From positions 41,255,616 to 41,319,615 of the forward strand of contig CM055901.1 of assembly GCA_029582155.1 (NCBI GenBank): a stretch of 64,000 nt of DNA, in the 5' to 3' direction. Origin of the DNA: Panopea generosa (Eukaryota; Mollusca; Bivalvia; Adapedonta; Hiatellidae). Within the stretch, counting starts at the first letter, position 1, and the number at the start of each line of letters is the position of its first letter. The translations under genes and the position numbers were made by a program. Under the pieces are notes generated by a model. That model saw nothing but the letters and a program-made list of their open reading frames with translations. It was not told the origin of the DNA and searched no databases. Positions 12,086 through 24,335 of the stretch are shown here, piece by piece.

Positions 12086-12441
12086 TTGCCTTCACTAACA
12101 GTAATACAATACTGTTATAACTAATAACTATATGATGTAGGTTGAAGGTCAAGGTGTAGATCATAGTGACCTAGTTTTTGTAGACAACACCATCTTCTCC
12201 TTGCAGTAATATAGATGTGTCCCATACAAGGTGTTACTGGTATGAGAGTCAAGATGTAGGTTACAGTGACCTACTTTTAGTATGTGACCCTCGTGTAAGA
12301 TACTCTATTTGAATAACAGACATTTTAAGTGAAGTCTTGATAATTTCACTATTAAAAATAACAATAAGTACTATTACTGTATTCAATCATAACACAACAA
12401 TAACAATTGTTATTGTCCAAAATATTGGTAAATAGATTTAC
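12086..12441. other. Intron 5 sequence with a weak direct repeat
   Basis: Two diverged segments share 'AAGGTC/GAGTCAAG(G/A)TGTAG(A/G)T(C/T)A(T/C)AGTGACCTA' (near 12145 and 12245). Nothing else is recognised. Confidence 0.5.
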
Positions 12442-13580
12442 CTTAGTTCTTCTTCTCGCTCCCGCATTTCTCTTAACTCCTGTTCTATTTTTGATTCCGC
12501 TTTGTGTCTAGACTCCTTATAACTGAAGGTAACGCCGCCACTTGACGATACAGAACGACCAAACTTTGGTGCTGGCTGCTGCACTTTTGGAGAGGATTTA
12601 GGTTCAGAAACTCCATTCTGTTTCTCTTTTGCAATTGGCTCACTAACATTTTTACGAGTAATATTAAAGTTCCTTTTAGGTGTTGTTTCTTGTGAAGCTA
12701 TTTCTGTATATTTAACAAGTCCTACATGTTCCTCGGATGTTGATTTTATTTTTCCTTCATCAAGGTATTTTTTTTCCAACTCGTTCTGTTTGTTGATCTC
12801 CTTTTGTAACCTGGATGATGCAAATCTCTGCATAGATCCTGGGTTTTGTTGTGAAGAAGACAGTTTTGACTTTGGCGTATAGGCAACAAACTTTTCTTCT
12901 TCATCCTCAGATGAGTCATATTCAACTTTCTTCTCATCTTTAAGAGGAGGAAGACCTTTGGCTGCACGGAATTCATTTTCTCTTTCACGAGCTAACCTTA
13001 TTTCACGTTCTATAGGTGTCTCTGGTTTCTTTACATTTTTAGGTTTTTCAACACTTTCAGGTGTTTTAAATGCTATTTTATCTCCAAATGATGTTACTTT
13101 TACGTGCTTTGGTGTAGATTTGATAGTTTGTGATTTTTCTGTACTATGGCTTGATAAAGAATCTTGTGACTGTTTGCGATCTTTTTTGTATGGAGACACA
13201 TCTTTCTGATACGAAGGTTTTACATTATCAGAGTTTTTATTTACCACAGGCTCCTTAACACTTGGAGGTGACTGCTGACTTGGCTTGTTAACAATTCCTG
13301 ACAATCTCTCTCTTTGTTTCTTTAACTCTTCTTCTCTTTCTTTTGCTTCTCTCAACTCTCGAGCTATCAAACTTTCTCCATCATGATTTGCATTAGCTAT
13401 AGCTTCCTCATATGAAATTCTTGTTCTGAAATCTGCTGGCTTAGTGTTGGACTGGTCATCTACATCACTGAGGTCACCAGGTGTTGATACTGGGGTGGGG
13501 GAACAACGAATTGGTTCTGTGTATTCTACAGTAATAGTCTCTTCCTCAACTATTTCTTCTGCTTCAACTGATACTCTCTT
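12442..13580 (-). CDS. MISP/AKAP2-like protein, fifth exon in window (four motif copies, coiled coil)
   Basis: The exon runs from acceptor TTTTTGTTTGCAG|AAGAGA to donor CTAAG|GTAAAT and encodes 379 residues (about 657-1035), phase 0 to phase 2. It holds most of the recognisable family sequence. Motif-like segments are LIARELREAKEREEELKKQR (exon residues 71-90), PIEREIRLARERENEFRAAK (189-208), a longer helix QKEINKQNELEKKYLDEGKI (259-278), and a terminal KIEQELREMREREEELR (364-379) that crosses the splice junction. Linkers are rich in serine, proline and lysine (SPYKKDRKQSQDSLSSHS, TPKSKLSSSQQNPGS) and look phosphorylatable. The first and last copies predict strongly helical, charged coiled coil. 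This is the best evidence for MISP/AKAP2 membership. I see no PKA RII-binding helix that I could name with confidence. Confidence 0.9.
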
Positions 13581-13935
13581 CTGCAAACAAAAATCAGAAT
13601 TGTCCAATAAAAATTGCATGCAATATAAGCTAAGTTTTATTTTATTTGAGTTTTGAGATATGTATTTAAATATCAGTACTGTTTACTATACAACCGGCTT
13701 TCTTGTTAATTATTCAATTTGGAGTTCATAGATTCTCTGGAAATTTTAGTTAAACTACAAAATTTACTGAATCTAACTGTAAAGGAAATAGTAAAGTTGA
13801 ACACAAAAAGAAGAATAAACAATACAATTCATTCTATTTTATACTATTGGGGTAAAATTTGATTGAAACAGTTTTATTTTAGTCTGGTTAGTTAGACATC
13901 CCCTATATAAACCTGATACTATCTACGTTCCTTAC
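13581..13935. other. Intron 4 (355 bases), no feature recognised
   Basis: A compact AT-rich intron with strong GT and AG ends and no repeat. Confidence 0.8.
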
Positions 13936-14070
13936 CTGCACTGTTGCATTCTGGGACAGCATCCTATGTCGTTCCAGTTCCCGTTCTCTCTCCTGCTGCA
14001 GCCGTATTTCACGTTCAATAATACTCTCATTTGCATTCTCTTCTTCTTCACTGGACGAGTCCCGGGAATC
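13936..14070 (-). CDS. MISP/AKAP2-like protein, fourth exon in window (one motif copy)
   Basis: This is a 135-base exon of 45 codons in phase 0 on both sides. The acceptor is TTCCTCTGCAG|GATTCC and the donor GTGCAG|GTAAGG, both strong. It encodes an acidic lead (SRDSSSEEEENANES) and then IIEREIRLQQERERELERHR, one complete family motif. The order acidic serine cluster, then NES, then IEREIR repeats what is seen in the preceding exon (SDSDSEN...ANESAIEREIR). That suggests the exon arose by duplication of a motif-bearing unit. Being symmetric (0-0), it could be skipped or included without disturbing the frame, so alternative splicing is plausible but untested. Confidence 0.88.
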
Positions 14071-15066
14071 CTGCAGAGGAACACAATCATACAATAGCCA
14101 TTGTTCCTCGACATTAAAACATAACAGTCATCAAATCATAAAAGTGAAGCATTCAGTAAAAACTTGTTTTTGAGAACATCAACTACATGTACTATAGATC
14201 TACGCACATATTGATATCAATTTCCAGATGGATGCAAGTGACCATGTAATGCTATATTCCCACTATATAAACCTACCATTTTCTGAACTGATAATTCCAA
14301 AAGAAAGATCAGAATAAAGTTACAACTAGTTTTATATCGCCCTTTACATTAGAAAAGTTGTTACAGTCTGAATATTTGAGACACCTGTATTGCTGTCAGT
14401 CAGTGTTAGAGTGTCATAACATTCAAACCAGATTCAGATCAGTTAAATCAGTTTATCTCTGATGACTGTATGGACACACACCTATCAAAGTGTCTCTTTT
14501 AAATATCCTTGTAATCAATCATTAAAATCCCTTAAAGCAGATAACTTTCACTGGCTTTCAGTGTATATTTGTTATGTTATCAATGCCTACACCATGTAAA
14601 CAAACCAACAAATCATATCAACTGGAAACTTCTCTCACACAATGATGGTTTATGTGAGGATATTGGTTAGGTAATGAATCATTCTTTATTTTTTAACATT
14701 GGTTATGATACTGTCACTCTTGATGTCATGGATTGAATATAAATGGGCAAGGGGTTGGTACCTGTTTAGTATCACAAGCTCATTAGCTGTGTAATTTGGT
14801 GGTATACCCCAGTCTGTACCAGCTAGCCCTTGTACTAGCCAGCCCTCACACAACAATATCTGTCAGAGGAGACAGACACTAACTTTTGAAAGCTTGTTTC
14901 AACACAATAGCTATTCAATGGCAGAGAACTGGACAATATAATGAAGTGTGAAGTTTTTTGTAATCAGCCCAATTTTGAACATGAGTAAACTCTGACATGA
15001 GTTTAATACTTAATAAATAACAACACAAGATTATATTTTCTTTGATTTTTTTTCTTCCATACTGAT
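14071..15066. other. Intron 3 sequence, no feature recognised
   Basis: Unique AT-rich intronic DNA between exon four and the family A element. Confidence 0.55.
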
Positions 15067-16734
15067 AACAAGAGGCCCAAGAGGGCCTGAGGATGCTATA
15101 CTGACTCATGAACCCTCGGGGCAGGGGCATTTTTAACCCTAGGGACACCATTTGAATTAATCTAACAATACTATAGTTGGTCATCATTACTACATAAACA
15201 TTTTGAAAATATATTGGGCTGTTCATGAGAAGAATATTTTAAGTTTTGGACTATTTTTAGTAAAGGCCATCTTGAATTTCAGATCGAAAAAAAATCTTCT
15301 GTATAGTCTCCTATGCAACAGAAACATGCATGTGAAGTTTCAGTTTAATTGGCCTAGTGGTTTCAGAATAAATGAAAGAAAAAGAGAATTTTCTGTTTTC
15401 CCATAGTATCCCTATGTAAAATTCTAAGTCCCCTTACAGGGCCCCTATAAATTTTAGCCCTTAATTCTTATCTGCAATCAAACCCCTACACAGGGATAAT
15501 TTATGCCAAATATGAACAAATCTGACATACCGGTTGTCAAGAAAACGATTTTAGTAATTCCCAATTTTTACCCTTTTGGGGCCCCTCCTGACCCCTTAAG
15601 ACAGTGGAACCCATTCATTTTTACAAATCTGAACCTCCTTCACCAAACAATGCTTCTGTGAAGATATAGGCAAAATCATTTCCATTTTAAAAAAAAAAAA
15701 AAAAAAAGTATTATAATGACATGTGTCCCCTAATTGAACCCTCGGGGCGGGGTCATATTTAACCCTAGGGACACCATTTGAACAAATCTAACAATACTAC
15801 AGTTGGTCATCATTACTACATAAACATTTTGAAAATCTGTTGGGCCGTTAATGAGAAGAAGATTTTTTAAGTTTTGGACTTTTTTTAGTAACAGCGGCCA
15901 TCTTGAATTTCAGATCGAAAAAAAAAATCTTCTGTATAGTCTCCTATGCAACAGAAACATGCATGTGAAGTTTCAGTTTAATTGGCCTAGTGGTTTCAGA
16001 ATAAATGAAAGAAAAAGAGAATTTTCTGTTTTCCCATAGTATCCCTATGTAAAATTCTAAGTCCCCTTACAGGGCCCCTATAAATTTTAGCCACTAAATT
16101 CTTATCTGCAATCAAACCCCTACACATAGGGATAATTTATGCCAAATATGAACAAATCTGACATACCGGTTCTCAAGAAAACGATTTTAGTAATTCCCAA
16201 TTTTTACCCTTTTGGGGCCCCTCCTGACCCCTTTAGACAGTGGAACCCATTCATTTTTACAAATCTGAACCTCCTTCACCAAACAATGCTTCTGTGAAAA
16301 TATAGGCAAAACCATTTCAATTTTAAAAAAAAAAAAAAAAAAATATTATGACATGTGTCCCCTAATTGAACCCTTGGGGCAGGGTGATATTTAACCCTAG
16401 GGACACCATTTGAACAAATCTAACAATAGTATAGGTGGTCATCATTACTACATAAACATTTTGAAAATCTGTTGGGCCGTTCATGAGAAGAAGATTTTTT
16501 AAGTTTTGGACTATTTTTAGTAACGGTGTCCATCTTGAATTTCAGATGGAAAAAAAAAAATCTTCTGTATAGTCTCCTATGCAACAGAAACATGCATGTG
16601 AAGTTTCAGTTTAATTGGCCTAGTGGTTTCAGAGAAAGTGCTGCTAACAGACGACAGACGACAGATGACAGACGACGGACGACAGACAACGCGCCATCGC
16701 ATAAGCACTTCTGGCCTTTGGCCAGTAGAGCTAA
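15067..16734 (+). mobile_element. Dispersed element family A, long copy with three internal repeats
   Basis: It starts AACAAGAGGCCCAAGAGGGC and ends GGCCTTTGGCCAGTAGAGCTAA. The body is about 2.6 copies of a unit of about 630 bp. Units begin 'GAACCCTCGGGG' at 15110 and 15736 and 'GAACCCTTGGGG' at 16368; each complete unit ends in an A-rich tract before 'ACATGTGTCCCCTAATT'. A (GACGACA)n-like stretch lies at 16651-16690 near the 3' end. Both ends can fold: AGGCCC/GGGCCT at the 5' side, and a 12-bp imperfect stem around CTGGCC/GGCCAG at the 3' side. No protein is encoded. Short frames inside recur in all units and are not genes. It lies in intron 3, antisense to the host gene. Confidence 0.85.
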
Positions 16735-17336
16735 AAATTGATGAAAAGCCAATATAATTAACACTATTTGTCATAAAATGTAAAAGAATGCACATAATAA
16801 CATTGTTGAAAAAATCTTTAAAAATCGCATGGCTGCAGTGAACTTTTGGCAGGAAATAATTAAAAAGGTCACAAAAGTGTTTCCAAAACTGTATCACAGT
16901 TCATGCATTAGGTATCCTAAGTTTGTATTTGCCAGTAAATTATCTCCCTTTTTATTAAAACTATGCATAATATCGGAATCAAACTCGTTTTAATTGATTT
17001 TTAATAAATTTTGTTTACTGCTGACTAAAATTCAATTTTAAGTTAAGATGTTTAAGATTTATTGGACATGCCGAGCTATGGTGGATTGTGTTTACCTACA
17101 TGTCACAGAATACACACTTTCATCTGTAGATTATAAACTTATAAAGAAAACATGTCCATAACATCTGACATTTGTTTACAAAATGTCAAGTAGACATCAA
17201 TATATATCACACAATTTGACCAATAAATCAACTGACTCCAGAGTTGTCCAATAGATTATCAGTAATACATAATCTTAAATTTGTAATTCCTATTTAAACT
17301 TAACAAAAAATACATCTCAAATTCATGAAAAACAAG
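16735..17336. other. Intron 3 sequence, no feature recognised
   Basis: AT-rich intronic DNA between two element copies. Confidence 0.5.
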
Positions 17337-17700
17337 AGGCTTTCAATTATTTTCGATTTTTGAGTGGACTAAGCCTATGGAGAACTAATAGATGAGAAAA
17401 ATGAGAATGATCTGTTTTCCCATTGCATTCCAATGTACAAATCAGAGACCCGTTACTGCGGCCCAATGGACACTTAGAGCCATTTTATGTGAAAAAACTT
17501 AAAATTGTTGCTCATATAGATCATTCATACCAAATATAAACATTAATTTTCATTAATCAGTTCTTGGGAAAATTCACAATTTTATCCCCTTTGGATGTTA
17601 AATCCCCTTTAAAGGACCCAGTCTCAACTGTTATGACTAAAAAATACACCAGATCTCAAGATGGTTAACTTAATTATACCTCAGCCAAAACTGAGAAATA
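17334..17700 (+). mobile_element. Diverged fragment of element family A
   Basis: It begins 'AACAAGAGGC' and carries worn versions of family A body sequence: 'TCTGTTTTCCCATTGCATTCC', 'CCCGTTACTGCGGCCC', 'CATACCAAATATAAACA' and 'TATCCCCTTTGG' in the same order. The 3' hairpin end is not visible, so it is truncated or decayed. Confidence 0.5.
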
Positions 17701-18020
17701 AAATATAACAAGGCTTATGTTAATGTTATTCCTGAAATTTGATTAGATCTGATATGAATGTTACAGAAAGTATTGTCAGAGACATAAACAGTGTAGTTAA
17801 GTCACTTCTCATTAACTATATGGGAATATGTTATCATGAAAATGTGAATAAGAAACTGCTTGTGACAATGCAATTTTTATATAATCTAATGTTTTGCCTT
17901 AGGGAAAACATAAATGCAATCTTGGTACATGTGCAGGTGATACAGAGCGTGTCTTACTTTAAATACATTCACACTATAAATAGAACAAGAGCAGTCCATA
18001 AGACAGCATGCTGGACAATT

Positions 18021-18330
18021 CGATTGATTGATTGATTGAATATTTAGCGTCATTTTTATGCCATCGAGGGCTAACAGATGAACAGTTAACCTAACCACTG
18101 TTTCCTGGGATCCTGAAAGGTTAACCAATACTCTAGCATACCCCATCTCCGCAAGTAACTGATAACTTTCCCACTTGAATCAGTGGTGAGAGATGAATGA
18201 TTATGAGACACAATGTCATATATTAATCATCACAGAGACTGTTGCCGGGCGGGGATTTGAACTCACGACCCATTCAAACCAGTTAACGAAGAGTATTCCA
18301 CTTAATAAACTGAGTAGGTCTTATAACTGC
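18021..18330 (-). mobile_element. tRNA-derived SINE, copy 1
   Basis: On the minus strand it reads from a tRNA-like head with a B-box-like GGTCGTGAGTTCAAATCC (complement of 18253-18270), through a body, to a 3' end TAAATATTCAATCAATCAAT with a short (CAAT)n tail. The body matches copies at 45953-46215 and 48513-48727. It lies in intron 3 in the same direction as the host gene. Confidence 0.72.
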
Positions 18331-18334
18331 AAGC

Positions 18335-18655
18335 CTTGTAAGTTTTAATCCAATAAATGCAGTGGCTGCTGAGATATCAACTTTAACCAAAATTTCGAAG
18401 TAAAAAAAGAGTTATCTGACTTTGGTTTCATAACTGCAAATTAAGCCTTACATAAAGGGCCATAATTTGCATTATATTCAAGCAAAAGTTATCTAACTTA
18501 ATTATTGTAGTAGGTTTGTGATTGGTGAGATATGGACTTGATGGTACTTGTACGAAAAACTTTAACAAGAATCCCAAGAAAAACAAGGGCCATAGTTTGC
18601 ATTATATTCAAGCCAGTTATTTAACTTAGTTATTGTAGTAGGTTTGATATAGAAT
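18335..18655. mobile_element. Dispersed repeat related to 54010-54230
   Basis: It contains 'AAGGGCCATAATTTGCATTA', 'GTTATCTAACTTAATTATTG' and 'GATATGGACTTGATGG...AACTTTAAC'. The same phrases, in the same order, occur near 54045-54220. Two partly repeated segments are visible (18460 and 18590). No coding capacity. Confidence 0.5.
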
Positions 18656-18745
18656 AGCCCTCCTTATTCTTTGAAAAGTCAAGCTAAAACTGCCAGAATC
18701 AGTTATGACCTTATAAGTAGACAAAATAAGAATGGTGTGTCTTAC

Positions 18746-19440
18746 CTGAAGGCCATTGTTATCTCCCCTGAATGCAGCCTCACGTTCTTGCTGCTCCTGT
18801 AACTCTTGCTGTATCAGCTCCTCCCTCTGCTGCAGCTCTGAACCACGGTCTGCCTCCGTCATCTCGTGGTATGTAGGTTTGTTGTTATTTTGTTCCACGC
18901 CTTCAAACTGGTCTTTCATCCCTGGTTTTGTTGGAGATAGAGATTGACGTGCCTGTAGATCTGCTCGGTCTTCTTGCTCCTTTTTCAGTAACTCCTCACG
19001 TTCCATAGCAAGACGAATTTCTCGCTCTATTGCACTCTCATTTGCATGTTCTGTGTCAGCCATATTTTCAGAATCAGAGTCTGAATTATTTCCGTTGGCA
19101 CGTACTGTATTAGCTGGAACCTTTTTCAAAGGTGTGGGAAGTTTGACCTCCCAATGACGAACTGATTTCAGTTGTTCCTTTGCTTTCTGCGGCGTTTGCT
19201 TTTCCTCTGTTGTTTTCAAAATAGTTTCCCACTGTTGTCGTGTTGTTGATAAGTTTGCAATTGAATCTCTATCTACAGCCTCTGTGTTGTCAGACTCCTG
19301 GATGACGTTTTCACTGTATAGATTTACCTTTTCCGGTTTCTCATCCCAGGAAATATTTGATCGCTTGTTAACTTCAGTCCGCCATTCCTGGACAGTTGTG
19401 TCTGGATCACCTGTGGAAGGAGATTGCTCTAACTGAGAAT
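18746..19440 (-). CDS. MISP/AKAP2-like protein, third exon in window (two motif copies)
   Basis: The acceptor TATATTTTCAG|AT and the donor CTTCAG|GTAAGA are both near consensus. The two leading bases complete the preceding phase-1 codon as GAT, and the exon ends in phase 0. It adds 231 residues (about 381-611). The first part has well-spaced tryptophans (VQEWRTEV, SNISWDEKPEKV, TRQQWETIL, RHWEVKLP), a conserved-looking pattern that may hold short binding motifs. A basic linker follows, then an acidic patch (NNSDSDSENMADTE). Next comes the family motif ESAIEREIRLAMEREELLKK at about residues 515-534, and a divergent copy, ELIQQELQEQQEREAAFR, at about 587-604. Both copies should form amphipathic helix or coiled coil. 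The exon lies after a 36.5-kb intron, so exons between 19441 and 55893 could exist, although phase does not require them. Confidence 0.88.
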
Positions 19441-20344
19441 CTGAAAATATACATAAAATGCCATTGTCATATTTCAACCTAATAAACCAATAAACAAATT
19501 CAATTATACCTGAAAAGTTCAAAACATCAACTACCAATAGATATCTTTGCTTGGTCATCATCTCCTTTGCATGTTTCTTAATATCAACACCCATATCACA
19601 CTAAAAGTAAACCCCTAATTGGTTTATTAACTCCGTACAAAACTCAACCAACTCCTTGTCGACACAGAGAAATACTACTTCTACCTGCCACCACCTGAAA
19701 ATTAACCACAATCATTAGAGTGTCTCTATACCATAATCACCTTGCCTTTCCTTTTATTGAAACATAATCCTTAAATTCTTCCTACAAACCCATAACTGCA
19801 TAACTCTCTATTGAACTGTATAAGAAATATTAAACTCTAACATTGTTTAACTTTATACAACATGATTCAAACAAAGACAAACAATAATGGGTCACTGATT
19901 GCATACTTTTACAGATTTACACAGGTAATGGATTATTTGGCATGGTTCACATGCTTTTCTTTTTTTTAATACTGGTTTCATGGAGCTTGGCATTAAATTA
20001 AATACACATTCATGCAAAACATAGCTCAAAATCAGGTTACAAGGTGCAAAATGTGTAGTGCTTACAGCCACTTATGGATGTTGATAATAGGCACATTTAA
20101 CAGAGATAATACACTCAGCATATTGGACCCATATTATGTTGTAATGCCGATTGACCCATACTTGCCACTACTTAGAAGAAACCCTGTTTCCTATTTCACT
20201 AAAATTTCAATGCTCAAATTAAATTTTGCACTATTTTTGTTTACAGGAATATAGGCAAAATGTCTACATGACCACCTACTGAGCTGAATAATTATTCAAA
20301 TACATTTTATGAAACACAATTAGAAGAAATCTTAATCTGTTTTT
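19441..20344. other. Intron 2, proximal part, no feature recognised
   Basis: AT-rich intronic sequence between exon three and the 53-bp array. Open frames run through it from the exon but lie beyond the acceptor and are not coding. Confidence 0.55.
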
Positions 20345-23300
20345 GCAAAAATTAAGATCTTGCTGGACCTGGGGCTTTGTGACACTGCATGAAAGAAATG
20401 TTGGTGAGAAGTTTAATGGACCAGGGCTGGGGTACACTGCCCTGTTTACATTGCAGGAAAGAAATATTGGTGAGAAGTTTAACTGACCTGGGACCTGTTT
20501 ACATTGCAGGAAACACGTGTTGGTGAGAAGTATAACATACCTCGGACCTGGTAACATTGGAGGAAAGAAGTGTTGGTGAGAAATATAACGGACCTGGTAT
20601 CTGTATACATTGCAGGAAAGACGTGTTGGTGAGAAGTATAACGGACCTGGTTACAATGGAGGAAAGAAGAGTTGGTGAGAAGTATAACGGACCTGGTTAC
20701 AATGGAGGAAAGAAGTGTTGGTGAGAAGTTTAATGGACTTGGGGCCTGGTTACATTGGAGGAAAGAAGTGTTGATGAGAAGTATAACAGACCTGGGACCT
20801 GGTTACATTGCAGAAAAGAATGTTGGTGAGAAGTATAATGGGACCTGTTTACATTGCAGGAAAGAAAAATTAGCGAGAAGTTTAACTGACTTGGGACCTG
20901 TTTACATTTCAGGAAAGAAATGTTGGTGAGAAGTTCAACTAACTTGGGACCTGGTTACAATGGAGGAAAGAAGTGTTGGTGAGAAGTATAACGGACCTTG
21001 GACCTGGTTACATTGGAGGAAAGAAGTGTTGGTGAGAAGTATAACGGACCTGGGACCTGGTTACATTGGAGGACAGAAGTGTTGATGAGAAGTTTAAGTG
21101 ATCTGTGGCCTGTTTACATTGGAGGAAAGATATGATGGTGAAAAGCTTAACTGATCTGGGGCCTGTTTACATTGCAGGAAAGAAATATTGGTGAGAAGTT
21201 CAACTGACGTGGGACCTGCTTACATTGCAGGAAAGAAATATTGGTGAGAAGTTTAACTGATCTGGGGCCTGTTTACATTGCAGGAAAGAAGTATTGATGA
21301 GAAGTTTAACTGACCTGGGACCTGTTTACATTTCAGGAAAGATATATTGGTGAGAAGTTTAACTGACTTTGGACCTGTTTACATTGCAGGAAAGAAGTGT
21401 TGGTGAGAAGTATAACGGACCTTGGACCTTGTTACATTGGAAGAAAGAAGTGTTGGTGAGAAGTATAACGGACCTGGTTACATTGGAGGAAAGAAGTGTT
21501 GCTGAGAAGTTTAAGTGATGTGGGTCCTGTTTACATTAAAGAAAAGAAGTGTTGATGAGAAGTTTAATGGACCTGGGGCCTAGTTACATTGTAGGAAAGA
21601 AGTGTTGATGAGAAGATTAACGGACCTGGGACCTGGTTACATTAGAGGAAAGACGTGTTGGATGAGAAGTTTAACAGACCTGGGACCTGGTTACATTGGA
21701 GGAAAGAAGTGTTGGTCAGAAGTTAAATGGACCTGGAACCTGGTAACATTGGAGGAAAGAAGTGTTGATGAAAAGTTTAACAGACCTGGGACCTGTTTAC
21801 ATTGCAGGAAAGAAATGTTGGTGAGATGGTTAATGGACCTGGGGCCTGGTTACATTGTAGAAAAGAAGTGTTGGTGAGAAGTTTCATGGACCTGGAACCT
21901 GGTTACATTGGAGGAAAGAAGTGTTGGTGAAAAGTTTAACAGACCTGGGACCTGTTTACATTGCAGGAAAGAAGTGTTGGTGAGAAGTATAACGGACCTT
22001 GGACCTGGTTACATTAGAGGAAAGAAGTGTTGGTGAGAAGTTTAATAGACCTGGGACCTGGTTACATTGGAGGAAAGAAGTATTGGTGAGAAGTTTAATG
22101 GACCTGGAACCTGGTTACATTGGAGGAAAGAAGTGTTGGTGAGAAGTTTAATGGACCTAGAACCTGGTTACATTGGAGAAAAGAAGTGTTGGTGAGATGG
22201 TTAATGGACCTGGGGCCTGGTTACATTGCAGGAAAGAAGTATTGGTGAAAAATTTAACAGACCTGGAACCTGTTTACATTGCAGGAAAGAAGTGTTGGTG
22301 AGAAGTATAACGGACCTTGGACCTGGTTACATTTGAAGAAAGAAGTGTTGGTGAGAAGTATAACGGACCTGGTTACATTGGAGGAAAGAAGTGTTGATGA
22401 GAAGTTTAAGTGACCTGGGACCTGTTTACATTGGAGGAAAGATATGTTGGTGAGAAGTATAACGGACCTTGGACCTGGTTACAATGGAAGAAAGAAGTGT
22501 TGGTGAGAAGTATAACGGACCTGGTTACATTGGAGGAAAGAAGTGTTGATGAGAAGTTTAAGTGACCTGGGACCTGTTTACATTGGAGAAAAGATATGTT
22601 GGTGAGAAGTTTAACTGATGTGGGACCTGTTTACATTGCAGGAAAGAAGTGTTGGTGAGAAGTTTAATGGACCTGGGGCCTAGTTACATTGTAGGAAAGA
22701 AGTGTTGATGAGAAGATTAACTGACCTGGGACCTTGTCACATTGTAGTAAAGAAATGTTGATGAGAAGTTTAATGGGCCTGGGATCTGATTACATTGTAA
22801 GAAAGAAAATGTTGATGAGAAGTTTAATGAACCTGGGATCTGGTTACATTGCAGGAAAGAAGTGTTGGTGAGAAGTTTAACTGACCTGGAACCTGGTTAC
22901 ATTGGAGGAAAGAAGTGTTGGTGAGAAGTTTAACTGACCTGGAACCTGGTTACATTGGAGGAAAGAAGTGTTGGTGAGAAGTTTAATGGACCAGGGGGTC
23001 TGGTTTCACTACAGGAAAGAAATGTTGATGAGAAGTTAATGGACCTTGGATCTGGTTACATTGCAGGAAAAAAGTGTTGATGCGAAGTTTAATGGACCTG
23101 GGTCCTGGTTACATTGCAGGAAAGAAGTATTGGTGAAAGTTTAAATGACCTGGGACCTGGTTACAATGGAGGAAAGAAATGTTGATGAGAAGTTTAATGG
23201 ACCTGGGATCTGGTTCCATTGTTGGAAAGAAGTGTTGGTAAGAAGTTTAACATACCTGGGACCTGGTTACATTGGAGGAAATAAGTGTTGGTGAGAAGTT

Positions 23301-23960
23301 AAATGGACCAGGGGGCCTGGTAACACTACAGGAAAGAAATGTTGATGAGAAGTTAATGGACCTGGGATCTGGTTACATTGCAGGAAAAAAGTGTTGGTGC
23401 GAAGTTTAATGGACCTGGGACCTGGTTACATTGCAGGAAAGAAATGTTGGTTAGAAGTTTAACTGACCTGGGACCTGTTTACATTGCAGGAAAGAAATGT
23501 TGATGAGAAGTTTAACTGACCTCGGACCTGGTTACAGTGTAGGAAGAAATGTTGATTAGACATTTAACATACCTGGGACCTGGTTACATCGGAGGAAAGA
23601 AGTGTTGGTGAGAAGTATAACATACCCGGGACCTGGTTACATCGGAGGAAAGAAGTGTTGGTGAGAAGTATAACAGACCTGGGACCTGTTTACATTGCAG
23701 GAAAGACGTGTAGGTGAGAAGTATAATGGACCTGGGACCTGGTTACATTGGAGGAAAGAAATGTTGGTGAGAAGTTTAATGGACCTGGGGCCTGGTTACA
23801 TTGCAGTAAAGAAGTGAAGAAATTACAAAAGTAAATCTGAAGAAGTTTTAATGAACTTAAGAACATGGTTACTGCAGGTATTCAATAGCAAACTTTGGTG
23901 AGAGGTTTAATGCACCTGGGGCCTGGCAACACTGCAGGAAAGTGATAGAGAGAATGCAAA
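20345..23960. repeat. 53-bp minisatellite array (about 65 diverged units)
   Basis: The unit is about GGACCTGGGACCTGGTTACA then TTGGAGGAAAGAAGTGTTGG then TGAGAAGTTTAAC. Units differ by small indels and by alternation of TTGGAGG/TTGCAGG and TTTAAC/TATAAC. Divergence rises toward both ends. Every unit has CAG|G and G|GTGAGAAG-like strings on the plus strand, antisense to the gene. Confidence 0.95.
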
Positions 23961-24335
23961 AGTAAATCCTGGTGTGACCTGTTATGACAGATGACAAGTA
24001 CATTATGCCTCAAATCATTTATTTCTATATCTGATAAGTGGGATACACCCTTAATGCTTATCTGACTCATCCTCTAACTTGTTGTTACATGGCTTTTAAG
24101 TCTGGCCAAACAACCTCAGGGCTTTTATCTATAAATACTTGGTAATGTGTCAAATGAGTGATAGGTATAACCTGTATTAAACGTTCTGTATATATCTTTT
24201 ATTACACTCAATCCATTTACAGTAATGGCAATATGACGTCTGGTGTTCATGGTGCAACTGTAGTCTAAATCAACTGTATTGAATAGCTTCTTAAACCAGA
24301 TAGTCCAGATTGAACTATACAAAGCTGCATACTAT
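23961..24335. other. Intron 2 spacer, no feature recognised
   Basis: Unique AT-rich sequence between the 53-bp and 22-bp arrays. Confidence 0.55.

Noticed and set aside
12958-13209. Plus-strand frames overlapping the fifth exon
   Set aside because: These are shadows of the real minus-strand coding exon.
18626-18745. Continuation of the third exon beyond its donor, and its upstream extension to 19594
   Set aside because: Both are intron sequence lying open by chance. Strong acceptor and donor sites at 19440 and 18746 define the exon.
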